Under the pieces are notes generated by a model. That model made no database searches, was not told the DNA's origin, and saw only the letters and a program-made list of their open reading frames with translations. The position numbers and the translations under genes were made by a program. From an uncultured Thermoanaerobaculia bacterium (lineage in GTDB: Bacteria; Acidobacteriota; Thermoanaerobaculia; Multivoradales; Multivoraceae): a stretch of 64,000 bases of DNA. Every line of letters starts with the position of its first letter. The first letter of the stretch is position 1. Positions 38,596-50,004 of the stretch are shown here, in pieces. The stretch is from NCBI GenBank assembly GCA_951813015.1, contig CATOTG010000006.1, forward strand, positions 496,001 to 560,000. Direction: 5' to 3'.

Positions 38596-38699
38596 TGCGC
38601 GGACTATACAATCCCCGTCGGCGCGGCGGACCGTCGGGGCGGCGGGTTCGTCGGGCCTGAAGTGGCAGCAGGAGAACTTCCGATAGGGGGACGAGTGAC

Positions 38700-39695
38700 G
38701 TGGATCCCTGGTGGCGGAGACCGGCGGCGGAGGATGGACCTGTCCGGGCGAAGGCCAAGAGAGGCCGCGCCCCGGCGCCGGTCGAGAAGAAGAAGAGCGA
38801 GACGGCACGAAAACCCGCCGCCGGGCCTGACGCTCAGGTGGTTGCCGAGGCGCCCGAAGGGTCCGCCAAGGCAAAGAGCGCGCCGGCCGACGACTCATCG
38901 TCTCTGCTGGTCGATGCGGCGCCCCCGGCGGAAGCGGGTGGTGACGCGCCGGAAACCGTGACCGATCCGGCCGCTCGGGAGGACTCGCCTCCGGACGCGG
39001 CGGACGGCAAGGACGCCGGTGAGGGGCGTGTTTCCCCGGCCCTCGAGGCGGCTACCGAACCGGCGAAACCCGCCAGGACGGCAGCCGCCGACGAGGACAA
39101 GCCGGCGCCGGCAAAGCGGCGTCGCCGCCGGCGTGGTGGCCGGGGTCGCGGTCGCGGTCGCGGTCGGACGGCGCAACTGGACGGTGAGTCGAGCGTGAAG
39201 GACAAGACCGCACCCGCACCTGCCGGGCGACGCCGAGCGGCGAGTCCGGAGGCTGGACGGGCAGCCGTGCTCCTCGACCTCGGCGCTCTGAAGCGCGACC
39301 TGGGCGAAGCCGCCGTGCTCGACCCGGAGGGTCTGTTCGCGCGCCTCGACGGGGACCTCGGGAAACTCGTCCTGCGGCGGGTCTACGCGGACGCGCGGGA
39401 CCGGGATCTGGATCGCGCCGCGCTTCACCGCGGCGGCGCCGAAGTCGTCGACGTGCCGTCGAACCCTGAGGAACGCGGCTGTTCCTCGGCGGTACGGATC
39501 GTGGTGGACGCCCTCGAACTCTGCTACACGAAGCGCGGCGTGAACACGATGGTGCTCGCCGCGTCATCGATCCAGATGCTGCCCCTGGTTGCCAAGCTGC
39601 AGCAGAACGGCGTCAAGGTGGTCGGCCTCGGTGGAGCCGGCGCCAACGCCCAGGTGCGCGGCCAGTGCGACCGCTTCATCGACCTCGGCTGCTAG
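38700..39695 (+). CDS. NYN (LabA/DUF88-like) domain protein with long Ala/Lys/Glu- and GRGRGR-rich N-terminal region
   Basis: AAVLLDLGALKRD...GVNTMVLAASSIQMLPLVAKLQQNGVKVVGLGGAGANAQVRGQCDRFIDL. Confidence 0.7.
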   Translation: MDPWWRRPAAEDGPVRAKAKRGRAPAPVEKKKSETARKPAAGPDAQVVAEAPEGSAKAKSAPADDSSSLLVDAAPPAEAGGDAPETVTDPAAREDSPPDAADGKDAGEGRVSPALEAATEPAKPARTAAADEDKPAPAKRRRRRRGGRGRGRGRGRTAQLDGESSVKDKTAPAPAGRRRAASPEAGRAAVLLDLGALKRDLGEAAVLDPEGLFARLDGDLGKLVLRRVYADARDRDLDRAALHRGGAEVVDVPSNPEERGCSSAVRIVVDALELCYTKRGVNTMVLAASSIQMLPLVAKLQQNGVKVVGLGGAGANAQVRGQCDRFIDLGC

Positions 39696-39797
39696 GCGGA
39701 GGCCGGCATCCGCCGCAGGCGGGATCCGGCCGGGCCGGGTCCCGGTGGGCCCCGCAAACTGCTAGGGTTCCGCACTCGTGCCCAGCGGCGGCTCAAT

Positions 39798-39874
39798 GCA
39801 CCCTTAGCTCAACTGGATAGAGCGTCGGACTACGGATCCGAAGGTTGGGGGTTCGACTCCTCCAGGGTGCGCCA
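39798..39874 (+). tRNA. tRNA-Arg (anticodon ACG)
   Basis: GCACCCTTAGCTCAACTGGATAGAGCGTCGGACTACGGATCCGAAGGTTGGGGGTTCGACTCCTCCAGGGTGCGCCA, complete cloverleaf with encoded CCA. Confidence 0.96.
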
Positions 39875-39918
39875 CTGTCGTCTTCGTGCGTGACGGGTGA
39901 CCGTGCCCGGGGGTACGG

Positions 39919-40578
39919 CTATCTGGACGTGAGGCGCTCCTCCGTGCTGACCCGCAGCCTCTGAATCGCGTCCACGACGTCGACCTTCTTCGGATCGAGC
40001 AGCCAGAGGAGGGTGGCGCCCCGAATCGCCGCCAGAACCTCGAAGGCGGTTTCGGCGGGGTCGAGGTCGGTTCGGATTTCGCCGGCCTCCTGGCTCTCGC
40101 GGACGGCCCGTTCGATCGCGGCGGCGAAGTTCTCGTTACCGGCCCGAAACACGTCGATCTTGCCGTTGAGGGGCCCGAGCGAGTCCGTCATCAGCATGAA
40201 CAGGGCGCGCATCCACTGTTCGGCATTGCGGAGCAGTTCCGAGTAGCCGTTGAAGATCCGGTTCAGGCTGGCCAGGCCTGCCGTGGCGTCGTCCGCCTCG
40301 AACACGTCGCTGCCGGCCCGGGTCTGCAGGCGGGCGACGATCGCCTCGGCGATTCCCTCCTTCGAGCCGAAGCGCAGCGACACGAGGGCACTCGAATAGC
40401 CCGCCTTCTTCCCGATCTGCTCCAGGGTGGTCGAGGTGTATCCCTGACGCCCGAAGAGAATCACGGCGGCGAGCAGGATCTCGCGCTCGGATTCGGCCCG
40501 ACGTTCCGCCTGGGTGCGGCGCGGATGACGGCGACCTCCAGTCTTGGTTCCCGAGGTCAAGCGGCCAGCCTCTCGCAT
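39919..40578 (-). CDS. TetR/AcrR-family transcriptional regulator
   Basis: REILLAAVILFGRQGYTSTTLEQIGKKAGYSSALVSLRFGSKEGIAEAI. Confidence 0.9.
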   Translation of the reverse strand: MREAGRLTSGTKTGGRRHPRRTQAERRAESEREILLAAVILFGRQGYTSTTLEQIGKKAGYSSALVSLRFGSKEGIAEAIVARLQTRAGSDVFEADDATAGLASLNRIFNGYSELLRNAEQWMRALFMLMTDSLGPLNGKIDVFRAGNENFAAAIERAVRESQEAGEIRTDLDPAETAFEVLAAIRGATLLWLLDPKKVDVVDAIQRLRVSTEERLTSR

Positions 40579-40747
40579 GCCTGGCCTGGATCAAGCAAGA
40601 TCGTGACTCATCACTCGTTGTCGGATTGCGGCTCTTGAGACAATCGTCGACTCTATCCCGCACCCCGTTCCAGGCGCCGATGCCTCTTCGGTTACGCTGC
40701 GGACCTGGTTCCTGCAGGCAGTGCCGAAGGGACTGGAGAAAAGAAGC

Positions 40748-41848
40748 GTGCAGACGGAGTTCTCGAACGAACAGCAGCTTCTCCGCGATGTCGTGGCGCG
40801 GGCGCTTCGCGACAAGTCGCCGCCCGCCGCGGTGCGCGAGTGGATGGCAACGGACAGGGGCTACGACGCGGCCGTCTGGCGGGAGCTCGGCGGGGATGCG
40901 GGACTGGCCGGCATCCACGTTCCCGAAGCTTGCGGCGGCGCCGGCGGCGGGCCGGTCGAACTCGGCATCGTCGCCGAGGAGATGGGGCGGACGCTGTTCT
41001 GCGGTCCGTTCTTCGCCTCGGCCGTGATGGCCGGCAACGCGTTGATCGAAGCGGCGGAGGAATCCGCGCGGGCCGAGCTGCTGCCGGGAGTCGCGTCCGG
41101 TTCCGTGACCGGGACGCTCGTCCTCGACGATCTGGACAGCCCGTCCGGGGTCGGCGGCTCGGTCCGCGCGACGGACCGCGGCCGACTCTCCGGAACGGCC
41201 GCGATGGTGGTCGACGCCCATGTGGCCGATCTGTTCGTCGTGGTGGCGAGGGCGAGCGCCGGCCTCGGGCTCTATGCGGTCGAGTCCGGCGCGGAGGGCC
41301 TCGAGATCGAGCCGCGGCAGGTCGTGGACCTGACGCGCAAGCTGTCCCGGGTCACGTTCGCTGACGTTGCTGGCCGGGCCATCGGCGAAGTAGACGGCGA
41401 AACGCTCGACCGGCTCTGGGACCTCATGTCCTCCGCGCTGGCCCACGAGATGATCGGCTGCGCCCGGCGCCTCTTCGAAACCACGGTGAACTACACCAAG
41501 GAACGCTTCCAGTTCGGCCGTCCGATCGGTTCCTTCCAGGCGCTCAAGCACCGCTGCGCCGACCTGCTGCTGGAGATCGAGATCGCGCGTGCGCTGACCC
41601 ACCATTCCGCGCGCTGCCTGGCCGCCGGCGAGGGCGAGCCCTACGCCGCGAGCATGGCGAAGGCGGCAGCCGCCGACGCCTGCATGAGCGCGGCGCGAGC
41701 CGGCATCCAGTTGCGGGGCGGCATCGGTTTCACCTGGGAGAACGACACCCACCTCTGGTTCAAGCGCGCCAAGGGTTCCGAGGTGCTGCTCGGCACGCCG
41801 GCGATCCATCGCGAGCGGATGATGACGATGCTCGAGGGCGCGGCGTGA
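40748..41848 (+). CDS. Acyl-CoA dehydrogenase family protein
   Basis: FSNEQQLLRDVVARALRDK; YTKERFQFGRPIGSFQALKHRCADL; QLRGGIGFTWENDTHLWFKRAK. Confidence 0.9.
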   Translation: MQTEFSNEQQLLRDVVARALRDKSPPAAVREWMATDRGYDAAVWRELGGDAGLAGIHVPEACGGAGGGPVELGIVAEEMGRTLFCGPFFASAVMAGNALIEAAEESARAELLPGVASGSVTGTLVLDDLDSPSGVGGSVRATDRGRLSGTAAMVVDAHVADLFVVVARASAGLGLYAVESGAEGLEIEPRQVVDLTRKLSRVTFADVAGRAIGEVDGETLDRLWDLMSSALAHEMIGCARRLFETTVNYTKERFQFGRPIGSFQALKHRCADLLLEIEIARALTHHSARCLAAGEGEPYAASMAKAAAADACMSAARAGIQLRGGIGFTWENDTHLWFKRAKGSEVLLGTPAIHRERMMTMLEGAA

Positions 41849-43089
41849 CGCCGGACCGGATTCGGCGCGAGGTCTCGGCCTGGCTGGAGGCGAACTGGCG
41901 CGTCGACCGTCCCCTGATCGAATGGCGGGAGATCCTGCTCGAAGGCGGCTGGGCGGCGCCGCACTGGCCCGAGGAGTGGTACGGACGCGGCTTCACGCTC
42001 GACCAGACGATGGTGGTCGCCGAGGTCTTCAGGGAGAAGGACGTGGTCCCGGCCGCTCAGGTGGGTCCGCGGGGCTTGGCCTCCGAGACGATCCTGGCCT
42101 GCGGGTCGGACGACCAGAAGCGGCGGTTCCTGCGACCCATCCTGACCGGCGAGCACACCTGGTGCCAGCTCTTCAGCGAGCCCGGCAGCGGCTCCGATCT
42201 CGCGGGCCTGAGCACCCGGGCGGAGCTTGAGGACGGCAAGTGGATCATCAACGGCCAGAAGGTCTGGAACACGAGCGCCCATCACGCGGACTTCGGGCTG
42301 CTCGTCGCGCGCACGGACCGGGACGTGCCGAAGCACCAGGGGATCAGCTACTTCCTGCTCGACATGCGGCAGCCCGGAGTCGAGGCGCGGCCGCTCAGGC
42401 AGATGAACGGGCACCAGTCGTTCAACGAGGTCTTCATGACGAACGCCGTCGTGTTGCCCGAGGACCTGATCGGCGGCGAGGGCAACGGCTGGCACGTGGC
42501 GAAGACCACGCTCTCCTTCGAACGGCGCGGCTTCAGCCGCCGGGTTCGGGGGTCTTCGCTCGACGGGCCGAAGCAGGGGCCCATCTACGCGGAGTACGAA
42601 GAGGAACTGCGTATCGCGACCGAGCCCTACACCTGGTATCCGCAGCGTGAGGGTCGGGTGGACCTCGTCCTGCCGCGTGCCCGGGAGACCGGAGCGATCA
42701 ACGATCCGGCGACGCGGCAGGAGATCGCCAAGCTCATCTGCCTGCACACCGGGGCGCGGCTCGCCTCCGACAGCGCGGAGGCCAGGCGCAAGGCCGGCGC
42801 CACGGAGATCATCCCGGCCGGGTCGATCGGCAAGCTCGCGGCGAGCGTCATCGCGCGCCAGGCTTCCCACGTCCACACGATGATCTCCGGCGCCGACGCG
42901 ATGCTGAGCGGTCCCGACTCCGCCGCGGACGGGATCGTCGCCGAGGTCCTCGTTTCGGTGCCGGCGATCTCGATCGCCGGCGGCACGGACGAGATCCAGC
43001 GCAACATCATCTCCGAGCGCGTACTCGGGATGCCGAAGGGCTACCGCGCCGACCAGGGCCCGTTCCGCGACATCAAGCGCAACGCGTGA
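41845..43089 (+). CDS. Acyl-CoA dehydrogenase family protein
   Basis: TWCQLFSEPGSGSDLAGLSTRAELEDGKWIINGQKVWNTSAHHADFGLLVART; GTDEIQRNIISERVLGMPK. Confidence 0.93.
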   Translation: MTPDRIRREVSAWLEANWRVDRPLIEWREILLEGGWAAPHWPEEWYGRGFTLDQTMVVAEVFREKDVVPAAQVGPRGLASETILACGSDDQKRRFLRPILTGEHTWCQLFSEPGSGSDLAGLSTRAELEDGKWIINGQKVWNTSAHHADFGLLVARTDRDVPKHQGISYFLLDMRQPGVEARPLRQMNGHQSFNEVFMTNAVVLPEDLIGGEGNGWHVAKTTLSFERRGFSRRVRGSSLDGPKQGPIYAEYEEELRIATEPYTWYPQREGRVDLVLPRARETGAINDPATRQEIAKLICLHTGARLASDSAEARRKAGATEIIPAGSIGKLAASVIARQASHVHTMISGADAMLSGPDSAADGIVAEVLVSVPAISIAGGTDEIQRNIISERVLGMPKGYRADQGPFRDIKRNA

Positions 43090-43329
43090 CGGGGCGCGCA
43101 CTGCGCTTCACGGTGGCGGCCGGTCTCGTGGCACAAGGCGCGATGAGGGAGCAAGTCGGGGCCGCCCTCAATCCCGGGAACAAGGGCGACCGAGGATCTT
43201 GGCCCGTGTGGCGCGTTCCGCGCCACACGCGCCCCACCTCCGGGTGCGAGTCATCGAGCACCCGGATGGCACGATGCCGGGCTGAGATGCATGGCCGCTC
43301 GAATGCAGCGCGACTTCTGCCACGGACTG

Positions 43330-44397
43330 CTAGCCCCGCAGGAGCGGCAGGACGTCGTCCGTGAACCGCTCGGCGGCTTCACGCGCCGGGGGGCTTGGCG
43401 AGGCGAAGTTGGGTCCGGTGACCGCGAACTTGTCGATACCCAGATCGAGCAGCGCCTCGATCCGTGCGGCGCAGTGCTCCGGGCTGCCGATGATCGCGTA
43501 CTCGTCGATGAACTCGTCCGTGAGCGCCGCGGTCTGCTGCCCGCCTTCGCGGCCGTGGGCGGTCATGTCGTAGCTGTCGTGGAGCTTGTGGAACACGTCG
43601 GCCTGTTGCTCGTCGGCGGGTCCGGCGATCTCCCCGTACATCACGGAGAAGCGGGCGAACAGGCCGGTGGAGGCGCGGCCCAGTTCACGGCCGACCCGCA
43701 CATCGTCGCAGCAGACGACGTTCACGTAGGCGCCGAACTGAAGCGACGCCGGGTCGCGGCCGGCCTTGGCGGCGGCACTGCGGGCGGTCTCGATTCCCCA
43801 GGCGACGCGCTTCGGGTCGGCGCCGACCGCGAGCACGACCCGGTCGGCCTGGCGGGCGGCGATTCCGATCACCTTCGGACCCGTGGCCGCGACCTCGACG
43901 GGAACCTTCGGTCCGTCGCCGATCCAGCGGATCGCGCTGGCCGAGGGACCGTGCGCCAGCCCGAGCTTCTCGGCATGCGGCGCGGCGTCGTCCGAAACGC
44001 CGGTGTTCTCGAAGTCCACCTCCTCGCCGCGCAGGTAGGTCTGCAGGTTGGCGAGATGGTCCTCGAACCATCCCAGGCGCGCAGGCGCCCGGCCGAGGTG
44101 CGCCAGAGCGCTGTCGCCGCGGCCGATGCCGAGCACCATCCGGCCCCGTGACAGCGTTTGCACGGAGAGGGCCGAGGATGCCGTAGCCGCCGGGTGCCGC
44201 GTGACCGGGTTCGTCACCGAAGTCGCAAGCCCCAACTTCCTGGTCGTCGTCGCCGCCAGGGCGAGAAAGACGTACGGGTCGCCGGAGAGGTTCTGCGAAT
44301 CGACGACGTCTACGCCGTCCCAGCCCCGGTCCTCGGCCTCGAGGGCGAACTCGGCAGCGCGGGTTGGCGCGGCGACGGTCTTGGTCCAGAACTCCAT
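43330..44397 (-). CDS. LLM-class flavin/F420-dependent oxidoreductase
   Basis: MEFWTKTVAAPTRAAEFALEAEDRGWDGVDVVDSQNLSGDPYVFLALAATTTRKLGLATSVTNPVTRHP. Confidence 0.87.
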   Translation of the reverse strand: MEFWTKTVAAPTRAAEFALEAEDRGWDGVDVVDSQNLSGDPYVFLALAATTTRKLGLATSVTNPVTRHPAATASSALSVQTLSRGRMVLGIGRGDSALAHLGRAPARLGWFEDHLANLQTYLRGEEVDFENTGVSDDAAPHAEKLGLAHGPSASAIRWIGDGPKVPVEVAATGPKVIGIAARQADRVVLAVGADPKRVAWGIETARSAAAKAGRDPASLQFGAYVNVVCCDDVRVGRELGRASTGLFARFSVMYGEIAGPADEQQADVFHKLHDSYDMTAHGREGGQQTAALTDEFIDEYAIIGSPEHCAARIEALLDLGIDKFAVTGPNFASPSPPAREAAERFTDDVLPLLRG

Positions 44398-44550
44398 GTC
44401 GTGTGCTCCTCCGTGCTTGGTCCTGATGGTGAGCTGCACGATACCGGCTGCCTGCATCGAACGCCCACGCCGCTCGAGTACCATCCGGCTTCCGCACACG
44501 GCGGGTCCGGTCGAATGCTGGCCGGCCAGCCAGTAAACGAAGGGGCGACC

Positions 44551-45879
44551 ATGCGACCGACGTTCAGAACAGGAGTTCGCCCTGGCAGGCACTCCTGGGT
44601 CCCTGGCGGAGACGGCCAGGCGACGATGCGACCGACGTTCAGAACAGGGGTTCGCGTGCTCGCGGCAGGCCTGGTTGCGGCGGGATTCGGCTCTGCGGCC
44701 CACGCCGACGACTGGCTGCAGTGGCGCGGCCCCGACCGCGCCGGAATCTCGACCGAGACCGGCCTGCTCGACGAGTGGCCGCCGGAAGGTCCCGCGGTCA
44801 ACTGGCAGATCGAGACGCTCGGCCATGGCTACGGAACGGTCTCCGTCGAGGGCGAGGCGATCTACGTCCAGGGCGCCCGGGACGGCCAGAGTGCGGTCTT
44901 CCGCCTGCGCGCCGCCGACGGCGGCGAGGAGTGGATACGAAAGCTGGGCCCCCTCTACGACCACCCGAACAGGGGCGACGGTCCGCGCTCCGTGCCGACC
45001 ATCGTTGGCGACTCGCTCTTCGTCCTGAACGGGATGGGCGAGGCGGCGAGGATCGCGAAGGACTCGGGCGAAGTGATCTGGCAGTTCAACATGCTCGAGC
45101 GCTTCGGCAGCCCGAACACCCGGTGGGGCATCAGCGAGTCGCCGCTCGTCGTGCGCAACCGGGTGTTCGTCATGCCGGGCGGCCGCGACGGTGCGATCGC
45201 CGCACTCTCGGTCGCCGACGGCAGCACGATCTGGCGCTCCAGCGAACTCGGCGACGTGGCTTCCTACTCTTCCCTCATCCTGCGTGAGATCGGCGGCGCC
45301 GAGGTCCTGCTCGGTTTCACCGGAGAGGCCGGGGTCGGCGTTCGCGCCGACGACGGGAAGCTGCTCTGGCGCTACGAGCGGCCGTCGACGCAGCACGCGA
45401 TCAACATCACGACTCCGGTGCTGGTGGAGAACCTGGTCTTCTACACGGCGTCGTACGGCGTCGGCGGGGGCGCGCTCGCGATCACCGCCGAGGACGAAGG
45501 CGGCGCCTTTCACAGCGAGGAGGCGTACTTCGGAACGCGCCTTCAGAACCACCACGGCGGCGTCGTCGCTCACGAGGGAACTCTCTACAGCTTCTTCGGT
45601 CCGGCGCTGACCGCGGTGGACGCGAAGACCGGAGAGGTCCACTGGCGAACCCGGAGTGTCGGCAAGGGTTCCCTGGTAATGGCCGACGGCAAGCTCTTCA
45701 TGCTGAGTGAGCGCAACAAGGTCGGTCTCGCCCTGGCGACGCCCGAGGGTTACGAGGAGCGCGGCCGCTTCGAGATCGAGAAGCGCGGAGGCCCCACCTG
45801 GACGCACCCCGTGGTTGCCAACGGAGCGTTCTACATCCGCGACCAGGCGTTCCTGACGTCGTACGACGTTGCCAGGTAA
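44551..45879 (+). CDS. PQQ-like beta-propeller repeat protein (alternative start at 44626)
   Basis: DDWLQWRGPDRAGISTETGLLDEWPPEGP; repeated VSVEGEAIYVQGARDG / GGRDGAIAALSVADGSTIW blades. Duplicated MRPTFRTGVR start. Confidence 0.85.
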   Translation: MRPTFRTGVRPGRHSWVPGGDGQATMRPTFRTGVRVLAAGLVAAGFGSAAHADDWLQWRGPDRAGISTETGLLDEWPPEGPAVNWQIETLGHGYGTVSVEGEAIYVQGARDGQSAVFRLRAADGGEEWIRKLGPLYDHPNRGDGPRSVPTIVGDSLFVLNGMGEAARIAKDSGEVIWQFNMLERFGSPNTRWGISESPLVVRNRVFVMPGGRDGAIAALSVADGSTIWRSSELGDVASYSSLILREIGGAEVLLGFTGEAGVGVRADDGKLLWRYERPSTQHAINITTPVLVENLVFYTASYGVGGGALAITAEDEGGAFHSEEAYFGTRLQNHHGGVVAHEGTLYSFFGPALTAVDAKTGEVHWRTRSVGKGSLVMADGKLFMLSERNKVGLALATPEGYEERGRFEIEKRGGPTWTHPVVANGAFYIRDQAFLTSYDVAR

Positions 45880-45900
45880 CCTGACGGGAGGAACGAGTCG

Positions 45901-47505
45901 ATGAGGTTCTCCGTACGGCGTCGTCCCGGTTGGGTTCTGGCCGGCACGATGCTGCTGGCGGTCGCCGCCGCGGGCGCCCAAACCCTGCCGCCACTGGTCA
46001 AGCTGACCTCGAGCGGCTACGTCATCGGGTACGTTTCCGAGGACGACGCGTCCGTCCGGGTCTTCCTCGGCGTTCCCTACGCCGAACCGCCGGTCGGGGA
46101 CCTGCGCTTCCGGCCGCCGCGGCACCCGACGCCACCGGAGGTGCCCATCGACGCGCTCTTCGAGCCGCCCTCGTGCATGCAGTCGCCCTACCGTGAGGGT
46201 AGCTTCCATGCCCAGCCTCTGGAGGAAGTCAGTGAGGACTGCCTGTACCTCAATCTCTGGACGGCGGCGGAATCCGAAAATGATCGCCTGCCGGTCATGG
46301 TCTGGATTCACGGCGGGGCGCTTACCCGCGGGTCGGGTTCGCTGCCGCTCTACGACGGAACGGCGCTGGCCCGGAAAGGCGTCGTCGTCGTGACGGTGAA
46401 CTACCGCCTCGGGCCCTTTGGCTATCTCGCCCATCCCGCCCTGTCGGCCGAGTCCGACCAGGGCACATCAGGCAACTACGGCGTCCTTGACCAGGTCCTC
46501 GCGCTCGAGTGGGTGCGGGACAACATCGCGACCTTCGGCGGCGACTTGGACCGGGTGACGATCTTCGGCGAGTCGGCCGGGTCCTGGAGCGTCAACGTGC
46601 TGCAGGCTTCGCCGCTGGCCCGGGGCCTGTTCCACCGTGTGATCGGCCAGAGCGGCGGCTATTTCGACGGGCTGCCGGAACTCCGGTCGTCCGGGGACGG
46701 CTCGGCCGAGAGCGCCGGCGAGGCCTTCGTGAAGCGTCTCGGCATCGAAGGCGAAGGCGCGGCCGCCAGCCTGCGCGAATTGGACGCCGAGACGATCCTC
46801 GCCGAGGCCTCCAAACAGGGCGCCTTCGCGACCAGGCCGAACGTCGACGGTTGGGTGTTGCCGCAGCAGGTCGCCGAGATCTACCGGGCCGGCGAACAGG
46901 CCGACGTGCCCGTGCTCGTCGGCTCGAACCGCGATGAGGCGACGAGCCTGATGGGCCGCATGCTGCCCTCCACGAAGTCCGCGGTCGAGTTCCTGGTCAA
47001 GAGCCAGTTCGCCGACGTGGCCGACGAGTTCTTCGAGGCCTATCCGGCGCCGACCGACGACGAGGCGAGGAGGGCTTTCATCGACGCCTTCTCCGACCGC
47101 ATGTTCGCCTGGCAGATGAAGACCTGGGCGGTTCTCTCGGAGACCGTGCCGTCGCCTGCCTACCTGTACTTCTTCACGCACGCCCCGCCGCACCCGGAGA
47201 AGGACTTCTACGGCGCCTACCACGCGGCGGAGATCGCCTACGCGTTCGACAACCTGGACAAGCTGGAGTACGAGTACGCGGAAGAGGACCGCGAACTCGC
47301 CGAGGCGATGTCCGGCTACTGGGTCGCTTTCGCTTCCACCGGCGACCCCAACCCGCTGGGCGGATCGGACCTTCCGGCGTGGCCGGAGTACGAGAAAGAC
47401 GGGGCGCGGCACCTGGAGTTCGGCTCGACGATCGAGCCGGGCAGCAAGCTCCACGAACGGCGCATGGCATTATGGGACCGTTTCTTCGAGGTGACCCAGC
47501 CATGA
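45901..47505 (+). CDS. Carboxylesterase/lipase family protein (type B)
   Basis: FLGVPYAEPPVGDLRFRPP; SEDCLYLNLW; VMVWIHGGAL; VTIFGESAGSWSV. Confidence 0.92.
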   Translation: MRFSVRRRPGWVLAGTMLLAVAAAGAQTLPPLVKLTSSGYVIGYVSEDDASVRVFLGVPYAEPPVGDLRFRPPRHPTPPEVPIDALFEPPSCMQSPYREGSFHAQPLEEVSEDCLYLNLWTAAESENDRLPVMVWIHGGALTRGSGSLPLYDGTALARKGVVVVTVNYRLGPFGYLAHPALSAESDQGTSGNYGVLDQVLALEWVRDNIATFGGDLDRVTIFGESAGSWSVNVLQASPLARGLFHRVIGQSGGYFDGLPELRSSGDGSAESAGEAFVKRLGIEGEGAAASLRELDAETILAEASKQGAFATRPNVDGWVLPQQVAEIYRAGEQADVPVLVGSNRDEATSLMGRMLPSTKSAVEFLVKSQFADVADEFFEAYPAPTDDEARRAFIDAFSDRMFAWQMKTWAVLSETVPSPAYLYFFTHAPPHPEKDFYGAYHAAEIAYAFDNLDKLEYEYAEEDRELAEAMSGYWVAFASTGDPNPLGGSDLPAWPEYEKDGARHLEFGSTIEPGSKLHERRMALWDRFFEVTQP

Positions 47506-47879
47506 ATCGACGCGCACCCTTTGCGATCGCAATCGCCTTTCTCCTCTCGCTCCCCGCTGTGGCGCCGGCGCAGCAGGATGGGCCGCCGCTCAATCCGGTC
47601 GGCCTGACGGGCCTCGCCTGGGGCGCCTGGATTCGGCCCGATACGAAGATGGAGGACTGGGTTCAGATGGGGAAGGGCGTGTGCCGGGGGGAGGAGTTCT
47701 GCAAGATCAACGTCTTCGACGGCCCGGAACTCGCCACCCACATCGACCCCGTTCCCGAGGAGAACCGGAAGGCCTTGAAGTACGTGTTCACGTACGAGGA
47801 AGGCAAGTCTCCGTCCGTGACCGTCCGCGAGGTTCATCCCCAAGAGGGCAAGGAACCCCAGGAGTGGACCTTCGACTAG
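47502..47879 (+). CDS. Hypothetical secreted protein
   Basis: Signal peptide MNRRAPFAIAIAFLLSLPAVAPAQ; ATGA overlap with the esterase. Confidence 0.55.
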   Translation: MNRRAPFAIAIAFLLSLPAVAPAQQDGPPLNPVGLTGLAWGAWIRPDTKMEDWVQMGKGVCRGEEFCKINVFDGPELATHIDPVPEENRKALKYVFTYEEGKSPSVTVREVHPQEGKEPQEWTFD

Positions 47880-48030
47880 ACCGCTGGGTGCGCTGGCCGT
47901 GCGGACGACGCGCGGTTCATCACTCACGCGGCCGAAGGGTGGACCTTCGACTGAACCGCTGGGTGCGCTGGCCGTGGCGCGGGTCTTCTGACCCGCGAGA
48001 CACGTCGTGCCGCGAAGCGGCGTGCGCGAG
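47865..48030. repeat. REP-like palindromic cluster plus duplicated 3' end of the preceding gene
   Basis: GTGGACCTTCGACT(a)(g)ACCGCTGGGTGCGCTGGCCGTG occurs twice; GCGGGTCTTCTGACCCGC and GTGCCGCGAAGCGGCGTG hairpins. Confidence 0.65.
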
Positions 48031-48039
48031 TCGAAAGGG

Positions 48040-49527
<1,488 letters not shown>

Positions 49528-49659
49528 GGCGGTTGTCTCCTGCTGCCCAGCCTACTCGCAGCACTCGCGAGGAACTGCCCGACGGGTTGCGATAGCCACA
49601 GTTGACCGAAGAGAGATCCTGCGCTACGTTCCTACACACATTTCCTACGTGGAGTTCCC

Positions 49660-50004
49660 ATGCAGTCGGTCAACGTCAGGCAGCTCAAGAACAATCCCTC
49701 CGAGGCTCTTCGTAGCGCCGCGGAAGCACCCGTGCTCGTGCTGAAGGGCGATCACCCGGAAGCCCTGCTTCTTCACCTCGATCTGGAACGGCTGCCCGAC
49801 AAGCCGGATGTCTTGCTGGCCCTCGGGGCCGCCTTGTTCCAGAGCGGCGCCGTCTCTCTGGGCCGCGCGGCCCGTGTAGCGAGCGTCTCCGTAGGGGCGA
49901 TGATCAGCCACCTGTCCCGGCTGGGCGTCGCAGCGGTTCAAGGGGACCGCGACGATGCCAAGGCGGACCTCGAGACTCTCGAGGAATGGCTCGCCACGTC
50001 CTGA
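49660..50004 (+). CDS. UPF0175-like antitoxin candidate
   Basis: MQSVNVRQLKNNPSEALRSAAEAPVLVLKGDHPEALLLHL plus a C-terminal HTH-like SLGRAARVASVSVGAMISHLSRLGV. Confidence 0.7.
   Translation: MQSVNVRQLKNNPSEALRSAAEAPVLVLKGDHPEALLLHLDLERLPDKPDVLLALGAALFQSGAVSLGRAARVASVSVGAMISHLSRLGVAAVQGDRDDAKADLETLEEWLATS

Noticed and set aside
39130-39180. GCGGTCGCGGTCGCGGTCG repeat as a CRISPR-like or satellite array
   Set aside because: It is a coding GRGRGRGR tract inside the NYN-domain protein and has no spacers.
43330-46434. 1034-aa minus-strand ORF
   Set aside because: Only 43330-44397 (LLM oxidoreductase) is genuine. The rest is antisense to the PQQ and esterase genes and is open only because of high GC3.
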